Assembly (NCBI RefSeq): GCF_003945595.2 | Contig: NW_024104758.1 | Span: 172,221 to 236,220, forward strand | Source: Pipra filicauda | Lineage: Eukaryota; Chordata; Aves; Passeriformes; Pipridae | Reading direction: 5' to 3' | DNA length: 64,000 bases | Part shown: piece by piece, positions 42,561-52,984 of the stretch | Layout: every line of letters starts with the position of its first letter | How positions within the stretch are numbered: position 1 is the stretch's first letter | Notes under the pieces: generated by a model | Seen by the model: only the letters and a program-made list of their open reading frames with translations | Databases searched by the model: none | Told to the model about the DNA's origin: nothing | Position numbers and translations under genes: made by a program

Positions 42561-43190
42561 AACCTGCATGCTCTGGTTTAAAAATGCCCTTGTGTCACAA
42601 TTTATGCCCCCTTGAGCCCAGCTCTCGATGAGTTTTTCATATGAGAATATTGCTGTTATTTATGAAATCCCTGATAAAGCTGCACTTAATGCTCCCCTAA
42701 TAAAATATGCATCTTTAAATCTGCTGAATGTGTGGTTTGTCATTGATGCAAAGTGTACTGATTAATTAAATAAGACTTAGAGATTCATAAAGTAATTGCT
42801 CCAAAATGAAATGTTATTTACATCCAAGGATATTAACAATTAAGGAAACTTAATTTTTCCCTGATACAATCTGTCTTGGAATTCCACTGATATTTTAATG
42901 GTCTCTTGATTTAATGACTGAAAATGAATTTTCAGCATTAAACACATTTGCAAAGAAATTGGGGGTATTTTCCAAGAAACACATTTACAAAGAAATCGGG
43001 GATATTTTTCAGAATAAATAAGGCTGATAAGGAAAAGGCTGATTATTCAAAATAAATAAGGTTCTAATTCTTAGAGGGGAATGGGAACAAGGGAATTAAA
43101 CTATATGTGAATTTTTGGCTGGTTTTTAAAGTCAATATTTTAGTGGTCATAACTGTAGTAGATGAGACAAAATATCCTTGTGTTCTGCTT
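42560..43190. other. AT-rich block, candidate conserved non-coding DNA
   Basis: Distinctly AT-rich against GC-rich flanks and free of recognised transposons. It contains an octamer/POU-like atatgcat with homeodomain-type ttaatt cores (gattaattaaat near 42759) and the 37-bp duplication at 42940-43012. Function is inferred from composition, not shown. Confidence 0.35.
42940..43012. repeat. tandem duplication, 37-bp unit, two copies
   Basis: Aaacacattt plus caaagaaattgggg, repeated from 42977 as aaacacattt plus acaaagaaatcgggg. About 80-85% identical. A shorter echo follows in aaataaataagg at about 43013 and 43050. Confidence 0.92.
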
Positions 43191-43229
43191 AGTTCCTGGG
43201 AAGGACACGGTTCCCTGTGTTGCTTTCAC

Positions 43230-43600
43230 GGGCAGCGTCTTCTGGGCTGCCTCAAGTCGTGCTGCTCGTTATCTCCGGGCCGTTCATCAGCAGAACCAGC
43301 CAAATCCAATCCCTTATCAGGCACTTTATCACGGCTCCTCACGGGCCGGCAGCTCCCGCGGCACCGGCGGCATTCCCGCGGCTGAACAATTCCTTCGCTT
43401 TGTTCCCGTCGGCCCCTCTTTCTCACGGAAAGGGGGAAGGAAGGATGCCCCGAGAAGGATGCCCCGACCCCCCGTGTCTCCGTGCCAGGTCTGTGTCATT
43501 CCTGTGCCACAGAGCGGGGCTGGGGAGGGGCAGATCCCTGAGCCCCTCCGAGCTCGGGTGGTGGCACTGAGGGAAGGGCAAACCCAGGATTTGGGCTCTG
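43230..43600. promoter_or_regulatory. CpG-rich segment, candidate regulatory DNA
   Basis: CpG-dense stretches (cacgggccggcagctcccgc, ggcaccggcggcattcccgc, ttcccgtcggcccc) at the sharp edge of the AT-rich block. It could be a small CpG island. No exon is evident. Confidence 0.3.
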
Positions 43601-43666
43601 GCAGAGGAGCTCTCCTGGCTCCTTTGAGTCCATGTTTGCTAATGAATCCTTCACACCACCACCACC

Positions 43667-43972
43667 TCCTGCTGCTCAATCCCTCACCCAATTCCCCTCC
43701 TCCTGCTGAATCCCTCACCCAATTCCCATCCTTCTGCCAAATCCCTCACCCAGTTCCCCTCCTCCTGCTCAATCCCTCACCCAGTTCACCTCCTCCTGCT
43801 CAATCCCTCACCCAGTTCCCCTCCTCCTGCTCAATCCCTCACCCAGTTCACCTCCTCCTGCTCAATCCCTCACCCAATTCCCCTCCTCCTGCTCAATCCC
43901 TCACCCAATTCCCCTCCTCCTGCTCAATCCCTCACCCAATTCCCCTCCTCCTGCTCAATCCCTCACCCAATT
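43667..43972. repeat. minisatellite, 31-bp unit, about 10 copies
   Basis: The unit is ctcaatccctcacccaattc followed by ccctcctcctg. Variants: ctgaatccc, ccaaatccc, cagttcccc and cagttcacc (the last at alternate positions in the middle, with cagttcccc between). The strand is strongly pyrimidine-rich. Confidence 0.97.
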
Positions 43973-45055
43973 AGCACCCCCAGCTGAGAAGTTCATTAGC
44001 AGCCTCCTTTCCCGGGCTGGCTGACAGACATTGATGAGAGCCTGTAGGAGCTGTTCCCATGAAGCTTTTCCTGTGAAGGTCCAGCCCCGCTCAGGCCCCA
44101 CAGACCAGTTTTGCACTCAGTTGTTCCCTGTGGCACCTGGTGCTCTGGCCCTGCCCATCCCAGCAGTGCTGCCCCATGTTCTCCAGACCTGCTCTTCCCC
44201 CGCTCCGTGTGGGACCTGGGGGTGTCCTTGGGCTTCTCTCTGGGTGCCACCCTTTGGGCTCTTCTCCTCCTTTGGGAGTATTTCCCCACTCAGGCCCCCT
44301 TCCAGCAGGTTATTTACTTGGTGTGTTCCTGCTGAGCCCACTGGCCTCTGGACAAACCCCTTCAGAGGTGGGACAGATCCACCTGCAAGAACAAAGCAGA
44401 ACAGGGGATTTTCAGTGGAAAGGGACCTCCAGGGATCACCCGTGTGCTGGCTGTGCCGTGGGCAGCAGAACCCCACCATCTCCAGGGACAAGGTAGGGAT
44501 TTATTTCTACCTCTGAACCTATCTTCCAAAGTATTCCTTCCTTCTCTGCTGGACCTTGTGAGACATTCAGTCCTGGGAGTGAACTGTGAGATTGGAGTGT
44601 CCTTGGATTTCATTCTCCCATTTTCTTTAGTAGAGAGAAGAATTTTCCACTGGGCAGGTGAAAATTTAGAATTATTCAGAATGGTTGTGGCTTGGTTTAA
44701 TGTTTTCAAAAATATTTGGAATGCATTTTGATTTCTGAACAGAAAATTTATTCATTCACATTAATGGAAAAGTTAATTCACACATAATTAACAATTAATG
44801 TGGACTGGGATGATGCATAGCAGGAACTGTGGTGTGGAAAGGAACTGTGGTGTGTAACATGGAGCACTTGAGCTCTAACCACTTTAAGTACATCAACCTC
44901 TTTAAAAAGGGCTTGTCTGAGTCAGTGGGTCATGTTTTCTTGGCCCACTCCAGGAGCAGGTTGAGCCAAAGGCACATGTTGTGGGTGTTCTCTGGAGCAA
45001 GAGCGACTGTCCTGCCCACGTGGCTTGGACCAACACGTGCAGGGCTTGTTGGAGC
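43973..45055. other. single-copy DNA, nothing certain
   Basis: GC-rich to 44500, AT-rich at 44500-44820. A stretch at 44405-44440 (ggaaagggacctccagggat) faintly resembles a CR1 3' end but is too short to call. Confidence 0.45.
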
Positions 45056-45299
45056 TGGAGCAGCAGAGGTTTGGGCAGGGAAGGAGCAGCAGAGGTTTGG
45101 GCAGAGAAGGAGCAGCAGAGGGTTTGGGCAGGGAAGGAGCAGCAGAGGGTTTGGGCAGGGAAGGAGCAGCAGAGGTTTGGGCAGGGAAGGAGCAGCAGAG
45201 GGTCTGGGCAGGGAAGGAGCAGCAGAGGGTCTGGGCAGGGAAGGAGCAGCAGAGGGTCTGGGCAGGGAAGGAGCAGCAGAGGGTCTGGGCAGGGAAGGT
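45056..45299. repeat. minisatellite, 26/27-bp unit, 9 copies
   Basis: Unit ggagcagcagaggtttgggc plus agggaa. The first, second and fifth units are 26 bp; the rest have an extra G (gagggtttggg or gagggtctggg, 27 bp). The last four share the tctggg variant, so the right end is the most recently homogenised part. Confidence 0.97.
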
Positions 45300-45540
45300 G
45301 CTGAGCTGCTCCCTCTGACCCCTCCAACACTTCCATCTCCTGCCCCTGCTGGGAACACTGTGCTGGGAATGTGCTCTGAGGAATCTGCCATGGGGGTTTT
45401 ATGGTGCACTCGTGATGTGCCACAATGGCAGGGAGCTGTCTGGAGCCATTGATTGCCATCGAGCTAATGAGCCAGCGCTAATCAATCCTGCAGGAACTGC
45501 CGGGGGAAGCTGCTCCACCTCCTGCCGTGCAGCCAGGGCT
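45300..45540. other. short single-copy spacer between arrays
   Basis: About 240 bp between two minisatellites; nothing recognised. Confidence 0.5.
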
Positions 45541-45697
45541 TGATGGGATGTACCTCCCATGGCAGCAGCACCCCGGGATCGATGGGATGTGCCTCCCATG
45601 GCAGCAGCACCCCGGGATCGATGGGATGTGCCTCCCATGGCAGCAGCACCCCGGGATCGATGGGATGTGCCTCCCATGGCAGCAGCACCCTGGGATG
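45541..45697. repeat. minisatellite, 39-bp unit, 4 copies
   Basis: Each unit holds gatgggatgtgcctcccatg and gcagcagcaccccgggatc. The first unit has tacctccc. Since 39 is a multiple of 3, frames repeat every 13 residues. Confidence 0.97.
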
Positions 45698-46039
45698 GTC
45701 CGGGAGGATCTTATCCTCCCAGTGAGACCATGGATGTCTGGGGATGGTGGCAGAGGATGGTGCCAGTGAAGTGCTGCCCGGAGCCCTGTGGGTGCAGATT
45801 TCCCAGTTCCAGCTGGGAAATCTGAGAGGTTTCACCACGGTAAGGAGTATGCAGAAGTTAGGGATTAGGAAAAGGATGGAATTTGATATTGAAGATAGAG
45901 GACTGGGTAGTTAAGGAGTCCTGATACATTCGTGTCACCAGCTGAGAGCTGTTTCATTTGGAACAAGTGGAGGAGAACACAGATATCCCAGTTGTTTCAG
46001 GATAACTGTGAACAAGCAGTCTGATCCTTGAACATACTA
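45698..46039. other. single-copy DNA, nothing recognised
   Basis: No gene or repeat recognised. Confidence 0.5.
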
Positions 46040-46279
46040 CTGGCTTCCCACTGCCAGAGGGCAGGGAGAGATGGGATCTTGGGAAGGAATTGCTGGCTGG
46101 GAGGGTGGGGAGGGACTGGCCCAGGTTGCCCAGAGAAGCTGTGGCTGCCCCTGGATCCCTGCAAGTGTCCAAGGCCAGGTTGGAGCAACCTGGGATAGTG
46201 GAAGGTGTCCCTGCCCATGGCAGGGGTGGCACTGGGTGGGATTTAAGGTCCTTTCCAACCCAACCCAGTCTGGGATTAT
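46040..46279 (+). mobile_element. CR1 fragment, main group
   Basis: Starts at ggcttcccactgccagaggg and includes every later landmark. Shares the cctgcaagtgtcc change with the copy at 24286, so the two may descend from the same source. Ends accccagtctgggattatg-like, tail missing. Confidence 0.94.
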
Positions 46280-46819
46280 GTGCAGCATTTCCAGTCTGAC
46301 AGGATGGAAGTTACTCCCACCAGTCAATAGACAAAAAAAAAAAAAAGCTGTGTGGGGTCTGGACTCCTGAAAACATAATTCTAATTCCAACTGGCTTTGG
46401 GGGGGTTCCCAAGTAGTTGTGACAAAGGCTGTCAGAGAACTAGAGGGTCTCCTCATGTCTGCTGGAGCAATGGACTGTGAGGGTTCCCCTTCTGTGCACA
46501 GAGCCACCAGGAATGGGGACCAGGATGGAAGAGGATAATGTTGAAAAGAGGATTAAAAAGTGGGAAAACATAAACATAGGCTGAAAGTAACAATACAGAG
46601 AAGCAATTCTGCCTCTTTATTGGTATCCCAAGAGTTGCCAGAGTGGTTTTCTCTTCTCCTTCCTCCAGAGTTGGCTCCTACCAGGAAGGGGTTTTAAGGC
46701 TGGATTTGTCTACCCCTGCCAAGGGCTGATGCCCTGCAGCACGTCTGTGCCTCTTCCCTGCTTTTCCTTGCTCTCCCATCCTGTGGGATGAGGTGTCTCT
46801 GTTCCCAGTGAGCAGGGAC
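46280..46819. other. single-copy DNA with an A-run
   Basis: A-run at 46331-46345. No gene seen. Confidence 0.5.
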
Positions 46820-46955
46820 AGCACCCAGGGAAGGGCTGGAGCTATGCCAGGGCAGGGTCAGGTTGGACCTCAGGACAAGGTTCTTCCCCCAGAGGGTGGT
46901 TGGCACTGCCCAGGCTCCCCAGGGCAGTGGGCACGGCCCCAAGGCTCTCTCTGTA
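46820..46955 (+). mobile_element. CR1 fragment, third group, lacking its 3' end
   Basis: Gggctggagctatgccaggg, cctcaggacaaggttcttcc, agagggtggttggcactgcc and ggcacggccccaaggctctc match the copy at 56725. Sequence then leaves the element, so the 3' end with gattgttggggtgtcctg is missing. Confidence 0.87.
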
Positions 46956-47523
46956 TCCAGTTACCACAGCCCAAGAGATATCTGATCTCCACCTGCAAGT
47001 TTATTCCAGCTTTCCATAGGGCCCCACGTGACATGGATTGCCCAGGTACAGCCCTGGCAGGGCTGTTTCCCAGGTGCCCTCCATCAGCCCACCCTTCATC
47101 TCCTACCCCCAAACCCATCTGTTAACCTCCCCCAGGCTGAAGTCTGCTGATAAACTGCTCCATCACACCCAGCTGTAACTGCAACATCATCCCTCTTCTG
47201 TAATTTTCTCTTTATTAGCCAGGATCATTAAACCCAAAACAAACTGATAGTACATTTTCATTGATAAGTATGTTTAAATTTGTCTGAGCATCCAAAACAC
47301 TGATTGAGCTTTATAGAGTTTTGTACCTCAGAGCTTAATTTTACTAAACATTGATAGAACAAAATTGGAATATAATGTAATTTCTTTGTGAAAACAACCA
47401 CGCTTTCCCACCCCCAGTTACTTGTGTTGGGTTGTTAATAAGTTTTCTTAACAGAAGTGGAATGAAATACAAGGTTTGACTGAAATGGCCTTGTGCTGTT
47501 CATGTCATCACCTCCTGCTGGGG
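46956..47523. other. AT-rich single-copy DNA
   Basis: AT-rich from 47190 to 47400 (cattgataagtatgtttaaa, ttgatagaac). Repeat-free; a candidate conserved non-coding element by composition only. Confidence 0.4.
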
Positions 47524-47806
47524 AATCCAGAATCCCTGAGGCTGGAAAAGCCCTCCCAGCCCATGGATCCCCCTGTGCCCGATGCCCACCTTGTCCCCCA
47601 GCCCAGAGCACTGAGTGCCACGGCCAGGCCTTCCTGGGACACCTCCAGGGCTGGGCACTCCAAACCTCCCTGGGCAGCCCCTGCCAAGGCCTCACCACCC
47701 TTTCCAGGCAGAAATTCCTCCTCCTGTCCCACCTGAGCCTCCCCTGGCACAGCTGGAGGCCGTTCCCTCTCCTCCTGTCCCTTGTTCCCTGGGAGCAGAG
47801 CCCAGA
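47524..47806 (-). mobile_element. CR1 3'-end fragment, J-like, well preserved
   Basis: Complete tip at the left (gaatccctgaggctggaaaa), then gatccccctgtgcccgatgc, the J-like landmarks and tcctcctgtcccttgttccc. Truncated at agcagagcccagatg. Confidence 0.95.
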
Positions 47807-48367
47807 TGTTGCAGGAATTCCACTGCATCCTTGTGGAAGCTCCTCCAAAGCCATTGCCTGTCCACAGCTGAAGAATAACCCTGGAATGCTGGACATTCTT
47901 GGCTTTCACCTGTAGATTTCTTCTCCAGCAGAGAGGGGTAAATGTGGTGTTTTCCTCTCTGGGAATGCCTGGATTCAGCTCCTGCCCACAGGTGCCTGTC
48001 CTGCCTGCCTTGCCCAGATTAGAGAGACCTTTCCTACCTGTTGTCCTCTCCCTGGGAAGGCACTTCCACACTGTAATCAAGGCCTCTCCTAATCGTCTTT
48101 CTGATGAACCAAACAGATTAAACTCTTTAAATCTCTCCAGGTAAAGAACTTTCTCTAACAGTCAAATTATTTCTGCAGCTCTTCTCTGCCCTCTCTCTGG
48201 TTTGTCAAGGGCTTTTAAAAACTTCTCCTTCTCTGCTGTGTTGTGTTCCCAGCAGACTCCTGGGCAGGTGAAGTCCCACAAGGGACAAAGGGCTGGTGAT
48301 CAGGAGACTTCTTCCATCTCTTGATAGAATATTTCATCTACCTCTTCCCCCACTGAGACAGCACTCC
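47807..48367. other. single-copy DNA, possible old repeat
   Basis: The part at 48020-48170 (gaaggcacttccacactgta, ctaatcgtctttctgatgaa, taaactctttaaatctctcc) has the feel of an ancient dispersed repeat, perhaps a very old CR1-clade copy. Not assigned. Confidence 0.35.
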
Positions 48368-48600
48368 CAAGGACCTCAGGTTGGATATCAGGAGGAATTT
48401 CTGCCTGGAAAGGGTGGTGAGGCCTTGGCAGGGGCTGCCCAGGGAGGTTTGGAGTGCCCAGCCCTGGAGGTGTCCCAGGAAGGCCTGGCCGTGGCACTCA
48501 GTGCTCTGGGCTGGGGGACAAGGTGGGCATCGGGCACAGGGGGATCCATGGGCTGGGAGGGCTTTTCCAGCCTCAGGGATCCTGGAATTGTGTGACCCCT
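48368..48600 (+). mobile_element. CR1 3'-end fragment, J-like, well preserved
   Basis: The plus-strand counterpart of the copy at 47524, closely matching its complement: ttggatatcaggaggaattt, ggaggtgtcccaggaaggcc, gggatccatgggctgggagg and the tip tcagggatcctggaattgtg. Confidence 0.95.
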
Positions 48601-48853
48601 CTAACAGGTGTCCCTCAAGCACTGGCTCGATGCCCCAGGTTTATCTCTAGTGAGACAGGTTTTATTCCCTTTCCAGTATGGTTTAGGGAGCAGGGATGTC
48701 AGGGAGCAGGGATGTCAGCGACTCCTGTGCTGCCTGTTCCTGGGATGTTTAGGGTGGAGCTTTTCCCTTGGTCCTGATTGAAGTTGGCATTCCCTGGAAT
48801 GCAGGTGCAGCTCCCGGGCAGGGCAGAGGAAATATGTGAGAGGTGACAGGGAA

Positions 48854-48901
48854 GAGCTCCCATCCCAGCTCCCATCCCAGCTCCCATCCCAGCTCCCATC
48901 T
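48854..48901. repeat. short tandem repeat, 12-bp unit, about 4 copies
   Basis: Agctcccatccc repeated without variation until a final agctcccatctc. Confidence 0.96.
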
Positions 48902-49810
48902 CGATCAGACTTCAGGCACCGGGGGTTTGGTTTGTTCAGTTTTCCAGGGTGGGAGAAATGCTGAAGGCAGGATTTGGTTGGTTTCTGAGTAAACACAGCA
49001 CAACCAGCGTGGGAACAGCTGGGACTTGGGGTTGGCTTGAGGGAGTGAGAGGAACAGCTCTACTTCCTCAGCTCCCGGTTTCCACAGGAAATCGTGGATC
49101 AGGACCCTGGACAGCAGCGTCCGGGGCAGGGAGAGTTTGGGTGCTGGTCTGGGTGATGTTACTGGTGTGGTCAAACAGGCAGCCCAGCCTGGAAGGCACC
49201 TCGGGGTGTCATCCTCCCCCCTGCCCCTGTTCCCGGTGCTGGTGACACATGATTCACGTCAACAAAAGACAAATAAAATTACCACAGAAAATAGGTTTGT
49301 TTTCGAGCTGAGAGACATCCTGTGACATTAGATTTGGAAAGTGCTGAAATGTTTATTTTCTTTATTAACAAAACTGCAGACAAGGGTGGCATTTTCTTAA
49401 GCTGTGAGGAATTAGATGGCACCTAAATGGGAGGAAGAGCAGGCACATTTTTCTTGATAAAGGAGGAGGATTTTCGGAATCGAGGAGCTGAACCGTGACT
49501 GATGACTTCAGGTTAAGTTCTCGTCTCCACCAAGGGCTTGTTGTGCAGCTCAGATAATTAAATTTGTTTCTTTTTGCTCATTCCCAGCTTTTCCTTCAGA
49601 GTTTGTACCTGTTGAATGAGACCAACTCCTAGAGGCAGGATCACCCTCCTGAGCCCTTTGTGCTTGGCCTTGTGCTGGGGGTGACAAAACAAGGCTAAAA
49701 TGGGTTGGAAAAAGCTCTTATGGGGTTTATCTGACCAAAAGTGAAAACTGGAGAAGTCTTGGGAGTCCTGCAGCAAAAGTCAGCTTTTATTTAAATGTAT
49801 CCTAATAAAT
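48902..49810. other. single-copy DNA, nothing recognised
   Basis: GC-rich to 49250, AT-richer from 49255. No gene seen. Confidence 0.5.
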
Positions 49811-49982
49811 GGGTTGCCCAGAGAAGCTGTGGCTGCCCCTGCATCCCTGGAAGTGTCCAAGGCCAGGTTGGAGCAACCTGGGCTGGTGGAAGGTGTCCCT
49901 GTCCATGGCAGGGGTGGCACTGGATGGGCTTTAAGGCCCCTTCCAACCCAAACCAGTCTGGGATTCTCTGATTCTATAAAAC
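49811..49982 (+). mobile_element. CR1 3'-end fragment, main group, full tail
   Basis: Begins gggttgcccagagaagctgt, with two small changes (cctgcatccctgg, ctgtccatggcagg), and ends with one of the clearest tails in the window: tctgggattctctgattcta. Confidence 0.93.
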
Positions 49983-51424
49983 ATACAACAGTACAAACTC
50001 CAGGGGGCTGCTGCAGATCTTATTTGCCTTTCCTGGATAAAAAAAAAAAATGAATTATTATCCCAGTAACCTGACTTTCCCACAGTGCTCCAGGTTTTAC
50101 TTCTAAGACTTGTCTCTCCAGCAGTCTGGGGTTCATTGTCTTGTGATCGAAGACAACTTGCTGCTATAAAGATATTTAATTTCTCATTATTATTGAAAAT
50201 AGAACTTATTTTTACTGTGCATGGCTATTATTTGGGGGTAAAAAAAAAAGCAGTTAAAATATGAGATTATGGCAGGATGGGGAAGGTGTTTATCAGAAGT
50301 TTGAAATGGGAAGAGGATCCATGGGTGAGGAGTTTAGAGCAGGAATTATGGTAAAAGGCTCCATCAGTGAGGAGTTTAGAGCAGGAATCCCAGCAAGAGG
50401 CTCCAGGGCCCCCGTTGTGCAGGAGGTTGGGGCAGATGGTTGGGGTGGTCCCCCCTGGCCCTGCAATCTGTGCAGCCACAGGAGCAAAACCCTGCTTTGC
50501 AAAGTGCAAAGTTCACAGATCTGGAGTTTCACTGGTTTTTGCATCAGCTGGAAATAAGGGCTGGTGCCAGTGCCCAGCCATGTGCTCAAAGACCCCATAA
50601 CATCACACAAATGAAGCATTTTGGGCAAAAGAGAAAGCTGGCTTTATATTCCTATTTCATTCTCATTAGTTCTTTTCCCATATAAATAGTAACAGAGCAG
50701 GGTGATACATCCTTCCTGTCAGGATTCATCAGGGAAGTGCTTTGGCTGGGCAATTGCTGGCTGAAAAATTAGGGCCTTTGCCTCATTCTATCAACATGCT
50801 TTGGTTTCACTGGTGAATAAAAATAGATTTTTAAACAACAGTCACATAAAGCAATAAACCCAGAACAGGGCCCATTTTCGTTCCAGAGGCAGATTCATCC
50901 TCGCTGGATGAAGCTGGAATAGATCACTGGGTACCTGATTACTAAAGACCATGGTTACAAATGGAATCAAAAAAAACAGTGAATGCTGGGGTAATCCTTA
51001 ATTTCTGTCAGACAACTGTGAGCCCTCAGGTAGCTTTTCCATGGGAACATGGTGAAGGGGAGAGGGTGAGAGAGAGTCTCTTTGCACTCTGGGAACACAG
51101 TGGCCATTCCTGATGTTGTGTAAATCCCAAGTGATGGAGAGCAGGGAGCTGAACCTGCCTGGATTGCCTGCAGAGCTGAGAGCTGACTCTGGAGCTCAGC
51201 CTGCAGCTCGGAGCAAAGCTGCTTCCTTTTGGTGGTGCTTTTGGGGTGGGAATTTAGTTTGGGAGTTTGGTTTAATGCTGGCCAGTTGAAGCAGGTGCTT
51301 TGTGGCTTTGAGGCCATTTCTCCTGGACGAGCATTCCAATGGGATCATGGATGTGCTGAGATGATTGAATCCAAACCAACCCTGGCACTGGGAAGTGCTG
51401 GGTGGTCAGGGAACAGACTCCCAG
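49983..51424. other. single-copy DNA, AT-rich in part
   Basis: A-runs at 50038-50050 and 50240-50249; the 42-bp duplication at 50317-50400. A plus frame at 50261-50557 crosses the duplication and has no domain. Confidence 0.45.
50317..50400. repeat. tandem duplication, 42-bp unit, two copies
   Basis: Gtgaggagtttagagcagga occurs at 50325 and 50367, each followed by att or atc and an aggctcc-type end. Since 42 is a multiple of 3 the frame repeats by 14 residues. Confidence 0.93.
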
Positions 51425-51697
51425 AAAATCATGGAGCCCAGGATGGTTTGGGTCGGGAGGGGCCTTAAAGCCCACCCAGTGCCACCCCTGCCATGGGCAG
51501 GGACACCTTCCACCATTCCAGGTTGCTCCAAGCCCTGTCCAACCTGGCCTTGGACACTTCCAGGGATCCAGGGGCAGCCACAGCTTCTCTGGGCAACCTG
51601 GGCCAGGGCCTGCCCACCCTCCCAGCCAGGAATTCCTTCCCAATATCCCATCTCTCCCTGCCCCCTGGCAGTGGAAGCCATTCCCCTTGGGCTGGAG
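51425..51697 (-). mobile_element. CR1 fragment, main group, well preserved
   Basis: Tip complement aaatcatggagcccaggatg, then the full main-group series to cctggcagtggaagccattc. Has ccaagccctgtccaacctgg (the longer 'cttggacagggcttgg' variant). Confidence 0.94.
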
Positions 51698-52442
51698 TGA
51701 AAAGTCCCTTTCCCAAGGGAACTGCCAGGCTTAAGGTGTGAGTAGCTGGGAAATTCCATCCCGTGTGACCGCTGTGCTCCCTTTGGAGTCCTTAGGAAGT
51801 GTCCTGCAGGAGTTCACTCCGTTGTTCGGGTGCTTTGCCCTGGCTGTTCTGTGGCTCTGTCCCGGTGCCCGGGGCCAGGTTCCTGCCGGGGGGAGGTTTC
51901 TCCGGCGCCGGGAGCTCGGCAGGGAGCTGATGGAGCCGCGATGAGCAATCAGGGCCAGACAGAGCCGCATTAGTCAGATGTGCCAGGGACTGACGGTGCC
52001 ATCAGCGTCACCTGGCACAGCCCCGGAGAGCTCTATTTCTGGAGGAGCCTTGATTTGCAGAGAATGGAGCTGATTTCTGATGAGGGGAGGCTGCCCAGGC
52101 ACTGCCTGCGAGCTGGGAAGTGACTCTGGGGGCTCAGGAGGCCGAGATTCCCGTGACATTCCCACCCTGTGCTGCAGTGGTTCTGTGTGGGGCAGAGTTT
52201 ATGCAGGAGCAGAACAGGCTTTATTCTCATTTCTCTTTATTTGTGCCTCTCAGGGAAATGTCTTAAAACACTTTTGGTGGCTGAAGGCAGGTGAGGCTTT
52301 GGGGTCCCCTCAGCACTTTATGGACTCCCACAGGGCAGAGGGCAAAGACATCCTGGCATGTGGCCCTGGACACAGGGGCTGTTCTCATGGCCACAGGTGA
52401 TGTTCTGCTTCAGGCTGGGGGAGTTTGCACCTTCCTGAGCAA
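51698..52442. other. single-copy DNA with small CpG-rich stretch
   Basis: CpG-rich only at about 51860-51960 (ctccggcgccgggagctcgg). No gene seen. Confidence 0.4.
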
Positions 52443-52530
52443 CCTGCACAACATACCCTGCACAAAATATCCTGCACACAATCTCCTGCACAACATACCC
52501 TGCACACAATCTCCTGCACACAATAGCCTG
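52443..52530. repeat. short tandem repeat, 14-bp unit, about 6 copies
   Basis: Cctgcaca recurs exactly every 14 bp at 52443, 52457, 52471, 52485, 52499, 52513 and (as cctgg) 52527, alternating between acaatct and acatacc fillers. It abuts the 5' side of the CR1 at 52546. Confidence 0.95.
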
Positions 52531-52545
52531 GGTGGGAGAGGGGAT

Positions 52546-52984
52546 TAGAGGGATGGAGCTCTTCTGTGAGGAAAGGTTGGGAGACCTAGGGGGGGTTCAC
52601 CTAGAGAAGAGAAGGCTCCAGGTGAACCTTCCAGAGCCTAAAGAGCCCCTTGCAGGGCCTAAAGGGGTTCCAGGAGAGCTGGAGAGGGACTGGGGACAAG
52701 GGATGGAGGGACAGGACACAGGGAATGGCTTCCCACTGCCAGAGGGCAGGGAGAGATGGGAGATTGGGAAGGAATTGCTGGCTGGGAGGGTGGGGAGGTC
52801 CTGGCACAGGTTGCCCAGAGAAGCTGTGGCTGCCCCTGGATCCCTGGAAGTGTCCAAGGGCAGGTTGGAGCAACCTGGAATAGTGGAAGGTTGGGGGTGG
52901 CACTGCCATGGCAGGGGGTGGCACTGGATGGGACTGGACTTTAAGGTCTTTCCAACCCAACCCATTGTGGGACTCTCTGATTGT
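52546..52984 (+). mobile_element. CR1 fragment, main group, second longest
   Basis: Starts about 440 bp from the 3' end at gatggagctcttctgtgagg and ggttcacctagagaagagaa, then the leader and all landmarks. A local rearrangement near 52890-52925 duplicates ggggtggcactg around the catggcagg landmark. The tip is cccaacccattgtgggactc, with tctgattgtgt as tail. Confidence 0.94.

Noticed and set aside
44405..44440. CR1 3'-end fragment
   Set aside because: Only ggaaagggacctccagggat resembles CR1; too short and without a tip.
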